From Paenibacillus sp. 37 (GTDB lineage Bacteria > Bacillota > Bacilli > Paenibacillales > Paenibacillaceae): DNA of 64,000 nt. Made by a program: the position numbers and the translations under genes. The stretch is from positions 5,332,001 through 5,396,000 of the forward strand of contig NZ_CP043761.1 in NCBI RefSeq assembly GCF_008386395.1. The letters are read 5' to 3'. Of the stretch, positions 30,601-37,450 are shown piece by piece (position 1 is the first letter of the stretch; every line of letters starts with the position of its first letter). The notes beneath the pieces are model-generated. The model saw nothing but the letters and a program-made list of their open reading frames with translations. It was not told where the DNA came from and did no database searches.

Positions 30601-33565
30601 TGATTAATTCAACACTTGATCCTCCGGCTTCAAGCTCCATAATGGTTTTCATTCGTTCAATCATTTCTATGGATATTATCTTTGGATCTTTTTCTTGAAT
30701 AAGCTTGTCCCACACAGTGCGATCAGGCATCGCCGTACGACTGATTAGTGCCAGACGAATGCAGCGTTCATCAGCCAGATGCTTCGCGAATTGCAAACCA
30801 ATTCCGCCTGTTCCACCAGCAATAAGATATAAACCGTTCTCACGAATAGTCACTTCCTCATGACTGGCTTCCAGAATATTGGCAATATCCAATTCTTCTA
30901 CGTATGACTGATTATGTCGATACGCCACTTGGAAACGGTCATGGGAGCCATTCAATTCTGCATAGATCGTATCCGCATCGGTATCTGAATCCACATCAAT
31001 GAATCGGCAGGATATCTCCGGATACTCCTGTTCAATGACTTTTGCGAATCCGTTAAGCGTTGCATTCTCCGGTCTTACCTGACCTTCATAACCCGTAACT
31101 GCATTCGCTAGAGAGGATATGAATTGAAGCTGCAGTCCCTCTGTCATATGATGATGTAGAAGGGCACGGGTCAAGTAGAATGCACTCTGAATTCCACGGT
31201 CCTGGCTTAACTTCAATTGTTCCTCGCTTTGTAAATAATCATCTGAATCATTCTCTGCCAGAGTAAACCCGTGAATGATACGGGTTAGCCCCTGACCCTT
31301 CATATCATCCAATAACTGAATGTAGTCACTTTCATCGCCACGAATCACATAGTGCGAATCATCATACTTCTCGTAACGATCCCCCCAGGCTACCTGAATG
31401 ACTCGTGCTTCGGGCTCACGCTCCAATCGGACCGTCAAGGCAGCACTGATTTGATCGTTTCCGCGGAAGAGAAGTACGGCGCCTTTCATTTGTGAGACGA
31501 CAGAATCTCGAGATACAGGCGTATATCGTTGCCATACAGCTTGATAAAACATGCCCTCTGCCTGTACCTTTTCTGATCTTCTGTTACGTTTTGGAATGTC
31601 GATCCAACATCTGTGCGTCTGAAATGCGTAGGATGGCAAACTGACCTTGAATACACTCTGATTCGCATAAAGCGCTTCCCAGTCAGCATCGCCCCCAGAG
31701 ACATAGAATGAAGCAGCCTGATGTAACGCATTGATGTCTTGCTGCCCACTGTTCATGAATTTTCCAAGAGCTTGTCTCAGCGATACGCTCATCTCATGCC
31801 TGGATGAGAGCGACATTCTGAATTCCTGATCCGCTGCCTCCTCATCTTGAACCAGCTTGTGAAAGCCTGTATAGATGTGCGAACCATGTGAAGTACCAAA
31901 GAGCTGCTTTGAACGCTCCAGCTGGATAAGTTTCTGATGCAAATCGATGTTGCTGTCCATTATGATTGCTACCCGATATGGGAATTTCCCTCTTCCCGTG
32001 TTGGCGGTATAACATATATCTTGTAATGTTGGCAGTTCATCTTTTTCAAGAAAATAGATATACTTACTGATCATCTGACGCAGCGATTCCTCAGACTTGG
32101 CGGACAACGTCAGAATGGATGGATCTGTTACAGAAGTGTTCGCTTTATGCTCTGCATTTGCCCGATCCGGCGCTTCCTCAAGCACAAGATGGCAGTTGGT
32201 TCCCCCAATTCCAAAAGAACTGATACCACACCGTCTTGGGGTTGTTCCATCCGTGGTCCACTCTCGCAGTGTAGTATTCACGTAAACGGGTGATCCACTG
32301 AAGTCAATCGCTCTATTTGGCTTTTCAAAGTTCAAGGTTGGAGGGAGTTTTTTATTTTTCAGCGCCAGAATTGCTTTAATTAAGCCAGCAGTTCCAGCCG
32401 CTTCGTACAGATGACCGATATTGGTTTTAACCGAACCAATCGCACAAAATTGTTTCTTGGAAGTATATTTCTTAAACGCGTTCTGAATTCCCTTAATCTC
32501 AATGGGATCTCCCAATTCTGTCCCCGTACCATGCGGTTCAAAGTACGAGATCGTTTCGGGATCGATGTTACCGTCCTCCCACGCTTTTACAATCAACTCA
32601 GCCTGAGTGGACGGGTTCGGTACAGTCAATCCGCCAGAACTTCCATCCTGATTGACGGCCAAACCTTTAATTACCGCATAGATCTGATCACCATCACGCA
32701 TTGCAGCGTCTAGTGGTTTCAGCAATAAAGCAGTGACTCCTTCGCCCATTCCCGCCCCATTTGCAGAATCATCAAATGTTTTGGTCCGATAGTCTGGAGA
32801 TTCCATCCCGATTTTCTCATTCTGATTCTCGCGTGTCATGAGATGAAGTTTCACACCGCCCGCGATTGCCATATCACATTCCTTGTTCCGTATGGCCTGA
32901 CATGCCATGGCGACAGCTACGAGCGAAGAGGAACACGCTGTATCAACAACAATACTCGGTCCCTTCAGATTCAGAAGATACGAGATTCGATTGGATAATA
33001 TGGAAGCCAAATTTCCAACGATGGACAGTGCACTCGTCTGCATCGTTTCGGTAATATATCGCATATACATATCTTTGATATTGTTGGAAAAACCTACATA
33101 GACACCTGTATTGGTGCCCGATAATTTATCGTTACCGTATCCTGCATCTTCCATGGCATCCCATGCCGTCTCCATAAACAAACGCTGATTAACATCCGTT
33201 AAACTGGCTTCTTTGGGAGGTAAACGAAAGAATTCATGGTCGAATTGGTCAATATTGTCCAGGTACGCCGCTTCGTAATATTGAATATCTCCCTCAGGTA
33301 TATCCATATAAGAGAGAATAGCGTCCATATCCGATTTTCGTGTCTTGGGAATGGGACGTATACAATCTACACCACTCTGGATATTATCCCAGTAGTCATC
33401 CAGTGTTTCCATATTGGGCAATTTGGCTGAAATACCGATGATGGCGATATCCTTGACGGGTTTCTTTTCCCCTTCTTTTAGCATTTTCACGATCTGAGCC
33501 GCCGTTGTTTTGTTCATCTTCTGGTCCTTGACACTCTCTACCAGGAGCTTCAGAATTTTCTCCAC
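21623..33565 (-). CDS. Hybrid PKS-NRPS: KS-KR-ACP-Cy-A(Cys)-PCP-Cy-A(Cys, inserted Ox)-PCP-half C domain
   Basis: Central 3,980-residue protein with a GTG start. Approximate order: helical docking (1-32); KS 38-470; KR (GGTGGIG near 917); ACP (Ser 1244); Cy1 1300-1735 with DLLICDSAS; A1 1745-2235; PCP1 (Ser near 2273, MGINSI); Cy2 2335-2770 with DLLIADGAS; A2 first part 2783-3022; inserted flavin oxidase region 3025-3450 (RRSHRSF, PSAGGLYP); A2 second part 3455-3690; PCP2 (Ser near 3737); C-lobe-only condensation-like tail 3790-3980. Both Cy domains carry DxxxxDxxS in place of HHxxxDG. Both A domains read D-L-Y-N-L-S-L-I-W at the specificity positions, the cysteine code. The protein should add one ketide and two cysteines cyclised to thiazolines, with one oxidase domain to make thiazole(s). 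The interrupted A2 still has all code residues on either side of the insertion. Confidence 0.94.
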   Translation of the reverse strand: MEKILKLLVESVKDQKMNKTTAAQIVKMLKEGEKKPVKDIAIIGISAKLPNMETLDDYWDNIQSGVDCIRPIPKTRKSDMDAILSYMDIPEGDIQYYEAAYLDNIDQFDHEFFRLPPKEASLTDVNQRLFMETAWDAMEDAGYGNDKLSGTNTGVYVGFSNNIKDMYMRYITETMQTSALSIVGNLASILSNRISYLLNLKGPSIVVDTACSSSLVAVAMACQAIRNKECDMAIAGGVKLHLMTRENQNEKIGMESPDYRTKTFDDSANGAGMGEGVTALLLKPLDAAMRDGDQIYAVIKGLAVNQDGSSGGLTVPNPSTQAELIVKAWEDGNIDPETISYFEPHGTGTELGDPIEIKGIQNAFKKYTSKKQFCAIGSVKTNIGHLYEAAGTAGLIKAILALKNKKLPPTLNFEKPNRAIDFSGSPVYVNTTLREWTTDGTTPRRCGISSFGIGGTNCHLVLEEAPDRANAEHKANTSVTDPSILTLSAKSEESLRQMISKYIYFLEKDELPTLQDICYTANTGRGKFPYRVAIIMDSNIDLHQKLIQLERSKQLFGTSHGSHIYTGFHKLVQDEEAADQEFRMSLSSRHEMSVSLRQALGKFMNSGQQDINALHQAASFYVSGGDADWEALYANQSVFKVSLPSYAFQTHRCWIDIPKRNRRSEKVQAEGMFYQAVWQRYTPVSRDSVVSQMKGAVLLFRGNDQISAALTVRLEREPEARVIQVAWGDRYEKYDDSHYVIRGDESDYIQLLDDMKGQGLTRIIHGFTLAENDSDDYLQSEEQLKLSQDRGIQSAFYLTRALLHHHMTEGLQLQFISSLANAVTGYEGQVRPENATLNGFAKVIEQEYPEISCRFIDVDSDTDADTIYAELNGSHDRFQVAYRHNQSYVEELDIANILEASHEEVTIRENGLYLIAGGTGGIGLQFAKHLADERCIRLALISRTAMPDRTVWDKLIQEKDPKIISIEMIERMKTIMELEAGGSSVELISADISDLEQMTQVVQRLRTKYGQIHGVINSAGVANDGLIIRKEETAFQEVLRPKVQGTWVLNQITAQEPLDFFVMFSSGISMLGEPGQSDYVAANCFLDSFASYRANGTGRTLTINWPAWKETGMAARFGLNVDTAFKTLATHQAISAFDMVLSRRIRRVLIGEPNYASELLPLIESSRVIQFSEAMTARIQQERNHLNYHNNQLTRTEYEQKVELHGRDNGIYTTKEKELAQLVGHVLGFTGLDVYDNLFELGVDSISMMRIITEIRVRYHVHLNYHTFFEGMNLAKLAVHLIGALKEAGAISEYPQQEPEPATLYEDFPLTEVQMAYLLGRDERFEMGGTSTHYYLELETKLNMTHFQTALQKVIQRHPMLRAVILPEGIQRILPQVPDYQLEIVDVCHLNEQEKWKHIEVERERMSHHVFEPSQWPLFEFKAFKIDDTRHYLLFGYDLLICDSASIQILGEDLVHYCREPEKELPALKFSFKDYMMAYGELKKGEMYARDKKYWMDQLDTFPSAPALPLKQEPRHIKKPQFSRLSWVLEQDLWEQLKHKAQQKNVTPSALLCTAFARVLARWSNQDRLAINLAAFNRFPFHEETNQIIGDFTSIMLLDINEQKNKPFWEQARDVQSGMLNMLEHRHYDGVEFIRELARHREAGTSAIMPIVYTSTLFVDAIGSWQHIGDLKMGISQTSQVYLDNQVMETDGRLTINWDYIQDLFHYDTLSAMFDDYTAIITHLCEQENIEFLPGLPEQDKAIWNAFNATAQSFPISTLHGSFMEQATKTPYQTALIYGNQQLTYQQLDERSNQLAHYLTQQGITRGDRVGLLAKRGMETIVNTIGILKAGAVYVPVDPDYPEDRQQYILQNSNCKMLLLPELYTFEGLAELPVEPLENNAAPDDLAYIIYTSGSTGTPKGVATAHGPAMNTIRDINMKFEVTDQDRMLGISSMCFDLSVYDIFGALATGAALVIIADQRDIHDMYDAIQQHKVTIWNSVPAIMQLMADYVTDQTNEQLRLILLSGDWIPKKLPEQVHGHFPSAQVISLGGATEASIWSIYYPIDTVKSDWKSIPYGRPLANQTFYTLDYTGSLSPVDVIGELCIGGAGLAEGYFNDRVRTDNAFFNHPELGRLYRTGDFGVLRREGYIEFLGRRDSQVKIRGYRVELGEIESRLSTVPSVKQAVVIDKVDMQGTKVLVAYYSAERSYDELEMKRLLAKALPDYMVPQHLIQLSEFPLTPNGKIDRKALPEPTFGQQSSALAGTESPTEQKLIELCESVFGMNGIGTHDSFFQMGINSILMVQLVNRIGQEFNQRLSFKEFMALRDIYELASLLESSVENEESVGTIHYPQHDPCPDPEGRPFPLTEVQMAYVAGRSQAFEMGGTSTHGYLEFETQLEMTRFNEALIKLIEHHPMLRAIILPTGEQRILPHVPVYRMDIEDISGLSPDEMERVIIAERERMSHHIFELEQWPLFEIRAKKISKDTHLLLFGYDLLIADGASTQIFNNDLLKFYHHPEIDPEPNPFTFRDYILAYNEFRKSNTYLADKQYWLARVEEFPAAPALPLKTDPAQISEPKFKRLNEVFEPQRWEILKKVANVHGLTPSALLCAAYAQILSYWSNQQKIALNLTVFNRYPFHPSIQDIIGDFTSMILIDVDMASGNDFMGHVRHVQDSILEALEHRHYEGIEFIRDLSKHHQMGNKTVMPIVFTSMIFNERETSEATQGLIGKVRTGVSQTSQVYLDHQASDAGGQLTLTWDYVDDLFDQHVVETMFAQYIALLDGLIAGETITGPDIPSVDRSILERYNQSEENILPTTLQHLFDRMAKHYPDQDALLFEDERMTYSELDRRSGQLAGYLLEQEIRRGDRVGVVARRRMETIVNVMAILRTGAAYVPLDPDYPEDRQAYMLKNSDCQIVLDVDAYDQVSASGYPLLEGEPSGTPDDIAYVIYTSGSTGRPKGVAITHGAVTNTIQDMNRKFGVHEKDRMLGVSSMCFDLSVYDVFGALSSGAALVIVSDQRDIRMMKEAVDRHQVTIWNSVPAIMDMFMDRLESDAGRSYRWASDEEIQASTQLAVEKESVESVYHWSFSTLWRMDGKHIYVDEFKCPAYATGMFPELYFLAQKGIRQSEIASFFPNVPASEVNSLMELLIRKRALVSGLMEPAEIFKKQTQLFRNPYDEKVAYDAQAYEAFKKIQLHRNFGENTTLEVSLERGVEYPDFISKRRSHRSFKEDQPVTMKQFSDLMGVLGQYDQGQEIRYYYPSAGGLYPIDVFVYVKEGRVAGMEAGLYYFSPVDHTVRLIHGNESFTDEMHYYTNRSIYQSSAFTVFFIYNAEATMPKYGAQGYLYSLIDTGIMVSTLNSVGEMLGIGMCSIGDMPFEKVKPLFNLNENQIWLHTVEAGLKPEDEMASTEEWSSSNYIRQGPSVSVSYGENPMAADPSLLSERSVAVLGAQTAPLAKLNIQSSDIERAVNITNEGNRQNSLRLILLSGDWIPLSLPGKVRNLCPDASIVSLGGATEASIWSIYYPINSISDEWNSIPYGYPLANQTFHVLDYKLRPCPVDVPGEMFIGGVGLANQYVNDLDKTEKAFIQHPLLGRLYRTGDHGVLRKEGYIEFLGRKDNQIKIRGHRVELGEIEAIFIQHHALKRVYVMDRQNEQKKKYLCAYYVSDQEVSIAELREFLISRLPEYMVPSFFIRLEAIPLTANGKINRNALPEPTALHTAQVQYKAPANDIEKQLVQIWSEVLGNAHIGVNQHFFEIGGDSVLMIKAHARLDDQYPGIVKITDMFNLPTISDITAFIENQLEEMDVIHVSRSRIPLSMDYFVEGDSTSNETEELQFALSAELYDRVVNAASRWDVEVDDILFAGFAYLLAQTSNSDRMSVHAAIGQADYIQVFDLDFGSLEQFNELFQLIHQSKGQDGRETFHTKHVSTLLQEPGTGTLPLFYNAGAVASGVPVSELYDLTLQVVHQEDSLHFVCGFRSMKWRKSKLESLLQLYFKLLNPILE

Positions 33566-33578
33566 GCTTCACGTCCCC

Positions 33579-36500
33579 CTACATCTTTTGAAGGTTGATG
33601 ATTGCTTCATCCAGATCTATTGCTCCACGTTCGATCTCATCGAACAGATTCTCAAGATCTGTATCCCGTTCCTCTTCGAAAGTTTCCTTATGAGGAGACT
33701 GGTGAGGCTTCTGCTTTTCTGTGGTGCTCATATAAGTAGTTAGTCTGGAGATACTTGGATATTCAAACAGATCGGTCAGTATGAGTTTTCCAGGGTAAGT
33801 TTTGTCCAATTTCAAGAAAATCTGCTTAATCATAATAGAGTCTGCACCGAGTTCGAAAAAGCTGTCATGTACATTCATCTCTTTAATGCCTAAATATGGT
33901 CCAACTATATTCGCAATAGTCCGGTCCATCTCCACGGAAGGTTCCAATTCAAGTTCATACTCTTCCGCTCGGATCTGAACAGTAGAAGCGGATTCCTTCT
34001 TCATTGATATTTGCTTTGCACTCTCCGGTTTTCTCATCAATTTTTGTAACCTTTGTCCGATGTTGGCATCAAGATGAAAGTGGTAGTTATTCAAAATGTT
34101 TAAATAGGGTGAATTCCAGTTCATTTCCCCCACCAGCAGACGGTCGGTCTGTTTTCCCATTATTTCGAACAATCGATCCAATGCCCACTCTTTGGGCATC
34201 GCTTTGAATAAGGTGTCAAAATCAAACCCGGCTCTGGAAGCCATGCCTACCTCTTTCCAGGTAGTCCAATTCAGCGTTATTGTACGCATCCCTTTGCGGT
34301 TCCGCATCGGGGCATAGGCATCCTGATATGCATTCGCGGCGGCATAAGCAGCCTGTCCAGTAGAACCAAATAACGTAGCGACGGACGAGAACATGACTAG
34401 AAAATCTGGCTGATCTTCGGCTGTTAACTGATCCAGCAGAGGAGTCCCCTTCACTTTCGGAGCCAGCATTGCTGTAAACTCTTCCTCAGTCATCTGGTCA
34501 GCTTGTTGTGTACTCCCAACGCCTGCTGCATGGATGATGCCACGTATACATCCAAATCGACTTCTTAATTGATCAATGGCATGACTTAACTGATCTGGAT
34601 CGGCAACATCAGCTCCAAGATACATCATCTGTCCGGCCCGTTTCTCCATATCAAGCAACCGAAGAAGCTTACTTTTTAGATCTGGTGAAGTATTTTTTGC
34701 ATTTAGAATGATGTCCCAATTGTGACGTTTGGGCAGTGGCGTTCTTGCAATTAAAGCCAGATTCATACGTCCTAATGACAGTAAGCGTTCAGCAATCTCC
34801 ATCCCCAGACCACCAAGTCCACCTGTAATAATATATACGCCGTCTTCTTTCCAGTTCATCTCAGCATCAGGCATGGAACAGACATCAGCAGGTGCGAATT
34901 CAGCTTGATATGCTTGTCCTTTTCTAATCGCCAAAGACTTCTTCTCCAACGGCCCCAAAATGTAACGCATATACTGAGAGGTATCCCAATCTTGGTCAAC
35001 ATCTATACAGAAGCATTCGAGATTCTGAATCTCACGCTGTACCGTCTGTCCGAAAGCCAGCATCGCCGAATTCTCCGGATACAGAACTTTCTCATCACCG
35101 GTCACTTCATTAGCAAAGCTTGTCACCAAAATCATCTCAACCGGCTCTGCAATGACGTGTGAGCATGCCTTGGTAAGTCTCCATACAGACATAAGACCTT
35201 TGCCCAGCCTGTTTTCCTTAGTTTCTACATGGTCAAGTGATGCTATATGCACGATCCGATAGGGCCCTCCAAAGGACACTTCCTGCAAAAGTTTGATGTA
35301 ATCACTCTCGTTATTTCGAATTACATATGTCTGTGCATCCTGTTGAAGGTAAGATGTTCCCAATATCACTTCGATAACTGCTACTCCAGCTTCACGAATT
35401 TGGTTCACCAACTGGGTTGCATGTAGCTGCGTATCATCTCGTATTAATAAAACACGTTCAACATTATGGATGCTGGATGAGTTAGTCTTTCCGATCTCGC
35501 TCCAAGGCTTCCATGACAATGAATAATACATCGCTTCTTCCTCAGTCTGTACCGAATTATCGGTATTAGTATCGATCCAGCACTTACTCTCCTCAAATGA
35601 ATATGTGGGCAAGCTCAACTTGTTATAGGTCACATCTGGATAGATTCTTGACCAATTGATTTGAGCTCCACCTTGATAATGTGTGCACAACTCCTCTAGC
35701 ACGGTTGCTCTATCGTATCCTTCGATATGCCACTTCGTGATAAGTTCTTCCGAAGTGAATATCTGATTACTTTTCCTGAATGTATCTTGTTCATATTTAC
35801 CGGTCTTGGGTTCTGCAAGAAAGGCGTTTAAATGCTGCAGCAATTGATCCAACGAACTGACCACCCACACCGCTCGGTGTGCATGATGCTGTCTTCCAGT
35901 AGCTGCTGTGCAGCATACATCCCTCACATCGGCCTTCGGGTTCTCATTGATCCACTTCACATATGATTGCACCTGACGGGAGAGATTTCCGGATGATACA
36001 CTTGAGATCAAAAAGGGATAATGGTCATCGCGCACCAATTCCACTGATATGTTCGGAGCTTCTTCCAGTACGACATGGCAATTGGTGCCGCTTAACCCAA
36101 ATGAACTGACTCCACATCTTCGAGGAGTGGCCGCTCCTTCCCACTCTCTTGAAATGACATTGACATAGACTGGTGATTTATCAAATTCAAATTTTGGGTT
36201 TGGCTTATTAAAATGAAGTGTAGAGGGAATACGCTTGGATCTGAGTGCCATAATCGCCTTCAACAGACCCGCTAACCCTGCACTGTCGTACAAATGGCCC
36301 ACATTGGACTTAACCGATCCTATCGCACAGAATTGTTTTTTGTCCGTAAATCTGCGAAAAGCCGATTGGATTCCTTCCAGTTCAATCGGGTCCCCAATGA
36401 GCGTACCTGTTCCATGTGCTTCCAAATAGGAAAGACTCTCTGGATGAATTCCAGCATCACGCCAAGCATGCGTCAGTACTTTTTCATGAGCTACCGCATT

Positions 36501-37430
36501 GGGCGTTGTGATCCCTGCCGAATACCCATTCTGATTCACGGCTGTGCCTTTTATGACTGCATACACATGATCATGATCCCGCAATGCCTGTTCCACAGGT
36601 TTTAGTACAACACTTACTACACCCTCACCCATTCCCGATCCATCCGCATCTTCATCAAAGGTTCTTGTTGTCCCATCACTGGATTCAATACCGATTTTGT
36701 AATACTCTTTATCCAGTGGAATCATATTCAGCCTGATCCCTCCAGCGATAGCCATATCACAACTTCCTTCACGTAACGCACGTACTGCCATATCCAGAGC
36801 AACCAGCGAAGAGGAACATGCTGTGTCTACAACCATAGCCGGCCCCGTCAGATTAAGTAGATACGCAATTCTTGCAGGAATGATGGACGAAAGATTACCT
36901 ACGGTGGCGATTGGTAACATGTCCGGACTTAATTCCTCGACCATCTGTTTGTACTTGTAACCTTCTTGATCTCCGATTACACCCACGTACACCCCTGTTG
37001 AACTTCCAGCCAAACGGTCACCACCATAACCTGCATCCTCAACCGCACGCCATACCGTTTGCAAAAACAATCGTTGGACCGGACTCATCAGCTTGGCTTC
37101 CTGTGCACTCATACGGAAGAAGGAATAATCAAATTCATCGATTTCGTCCAGATAAGCTCCGTTCAAATAACGTACATGCTCCAATGAACCTTGCTTGTGA
37201 AGCAAGTATTGATCCAACTGGCCCTTTCGATGCTTGGGCAATTCACGTATACAATCAATTCCATAATCAAGCATCTTCCAAAATTCATCCAGCGACTCTC
37301 CGGTCGGCAACTTCGCACCGATACCTATAACAGCTATATCATGTCTATTATCCGTTGTTATATCCAGTTCAATAGCAGTGTCCTGGTCATCTTCTTCCCA
37401 TTGCTCTCTGTCGAACAACTGATCAAGCAT
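33579..37430 (-). CDS. AT-less PKS: single KS-KR-ACP module
   Basis: First extension module, about 1,283 residues. The N terminus is a short acidic peptide beginning with MLDQLFDRE. KS (31-457) has Cys205 in DTACSSSL, His339 in HGTGT and His379 in NVGH. A post-KS linker ends in SKCWIDT. KR (about 637-1075) has GGLGGLG and the Ser/Tyr/Asn triad in FSSVAT and AAYAAANAY. ACP has Ser1198 in ELGADSI. A C-terminal docking helix follows (DLENLFDEIERGAIDLDEAI). I chose ATG at 37430 because AGGGGGA lies just upstream; the longer frame from 37454 overlaps the preceding stop. It should extend the FAAL-loaded acyl chain by one unit and reduce the beta-ketone. Confidence 0.93.
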   Translation of the reverse strand: MLDQLFDREQWEEDDQDTAIELDITTDNRHDIAVIGIGAKLPTGESLDEFWKMLDYGIDCIRELPKHRKGQLDQYLLHKQGSLEHVRYLNGAYLDEIDEFDYSFFRMSAQEAKLMSPVQRLFLQTVWRAVEDAGYGGDRLAGSSTGVYVGVIGDQEGYKYKQMVEELSPDMLPIATVGNLSSIIPARIAYLLNLTGPAMVVDTACSSSLVALDMAVRALREGSCDMAIAGGIRLNMIPLDKEYYKIGIESSDGTTRTFDEDADGSGMGEGVVSVVLKPVEQALRDHDHVYAVIKGTAVNQNGYSAGITTPNAVAHEKVLTHAWRDAGIHPESLSYLEAHGTGTLIGDPIELEGIQSAFRRFTDKKQFCAIGSVKSNVGHLYDSAGLAGLLKAIMALRSKRIPSTLHFNKPNPKFEFDKSPVYVNVISREWEGAATPRRCGVSSFGLSGTNCHVVLEEAPNISVELVRDDHYPFLISSVSSGNLSRQVQSYVKWINENPKADVRDVCCTAATGRQHHAHRAVWVVSSLDQLLQHLNAFLAEPKTGKYEQDTFRKSNQIFTSEELITKWHIEGYDRATVLEELCTHYQGGAQINWSRIYPDVTYNKLSLPTYSFEESKCWIDTNTDNSVQTEEEAMYYSLSWKPWSEIGKTNSSSIHNVERVLLIRDDTQLHATQLVNQIREAGVAVIEVILGTSYLQQDAQTYVIRNNESDYIKLLQEVSFGGPYRIVHIASLDHVETKENRLGKGLMSVWRLTKACSHVIAEPVEMILVTSFANEVTGDEKVLYPENSAMLAFGQTVQREIQNLECFCIDVDQDWDTSQYMRYILGPLEKKSLAIRKGQAYQAEFAPADVCSMPDAEMNWKEDGVYIITGGLGGLGMEIAERLLSLGRMNLALIARTPLPKRHNWDIILNAKNTSPDLKSKLLRLLDMEKRAGQMMYLGADVADPDQLSHAIDQLRSRFGCIRGIIHAAGVGSTQQADQMTEEEFTAMLAPKVKGTPLLDQLTAEDQPDFLVMFSSVATLFGSTGQAAYAAANAYQDAYAPMRNRKGMRTITLNWTTWKEVGMASRAGFDFDTLFKAMPKEWALDRLFEIMGKQTDRLLVGEMNWNSPYLNILNNYHFHLDANIGQRLQKLMRKPESAKQISMKKESASTVQIRAEEYELELEPSVEMDRTIANIVGPYLGIKEMNVHDSFFELGADSIMIKQIFLKLDKTYPGKLILTDLFEYPSISRLTTYMSTTEKQKPHQSPHKETFEEERDTDLENLFDEIERGAIDLDEAIINLQKM

Positions 37431-37450
37431 GGCCGTCCCCCTATGAAATT

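Noticed and set aside
4878..37430. Possible dehydratase, enoylreductase, methyltransferase or integrated thioesterase domains
   Set aside because: I looked for the HxxxGxxxxP, GxSxG thioesterase and SAM-binding motifs between KS, KR and ACP regions and saw none; the KS-KR linkers are the usual AT-less remnant.
4878..37430. Long repeated DNA stretches between modules as mobile or recombined elements
   Set aside because: The similarity follows conserved KS and ACP motifs and is expected of modular PKS genes; no inverted ends or transposase were seen.
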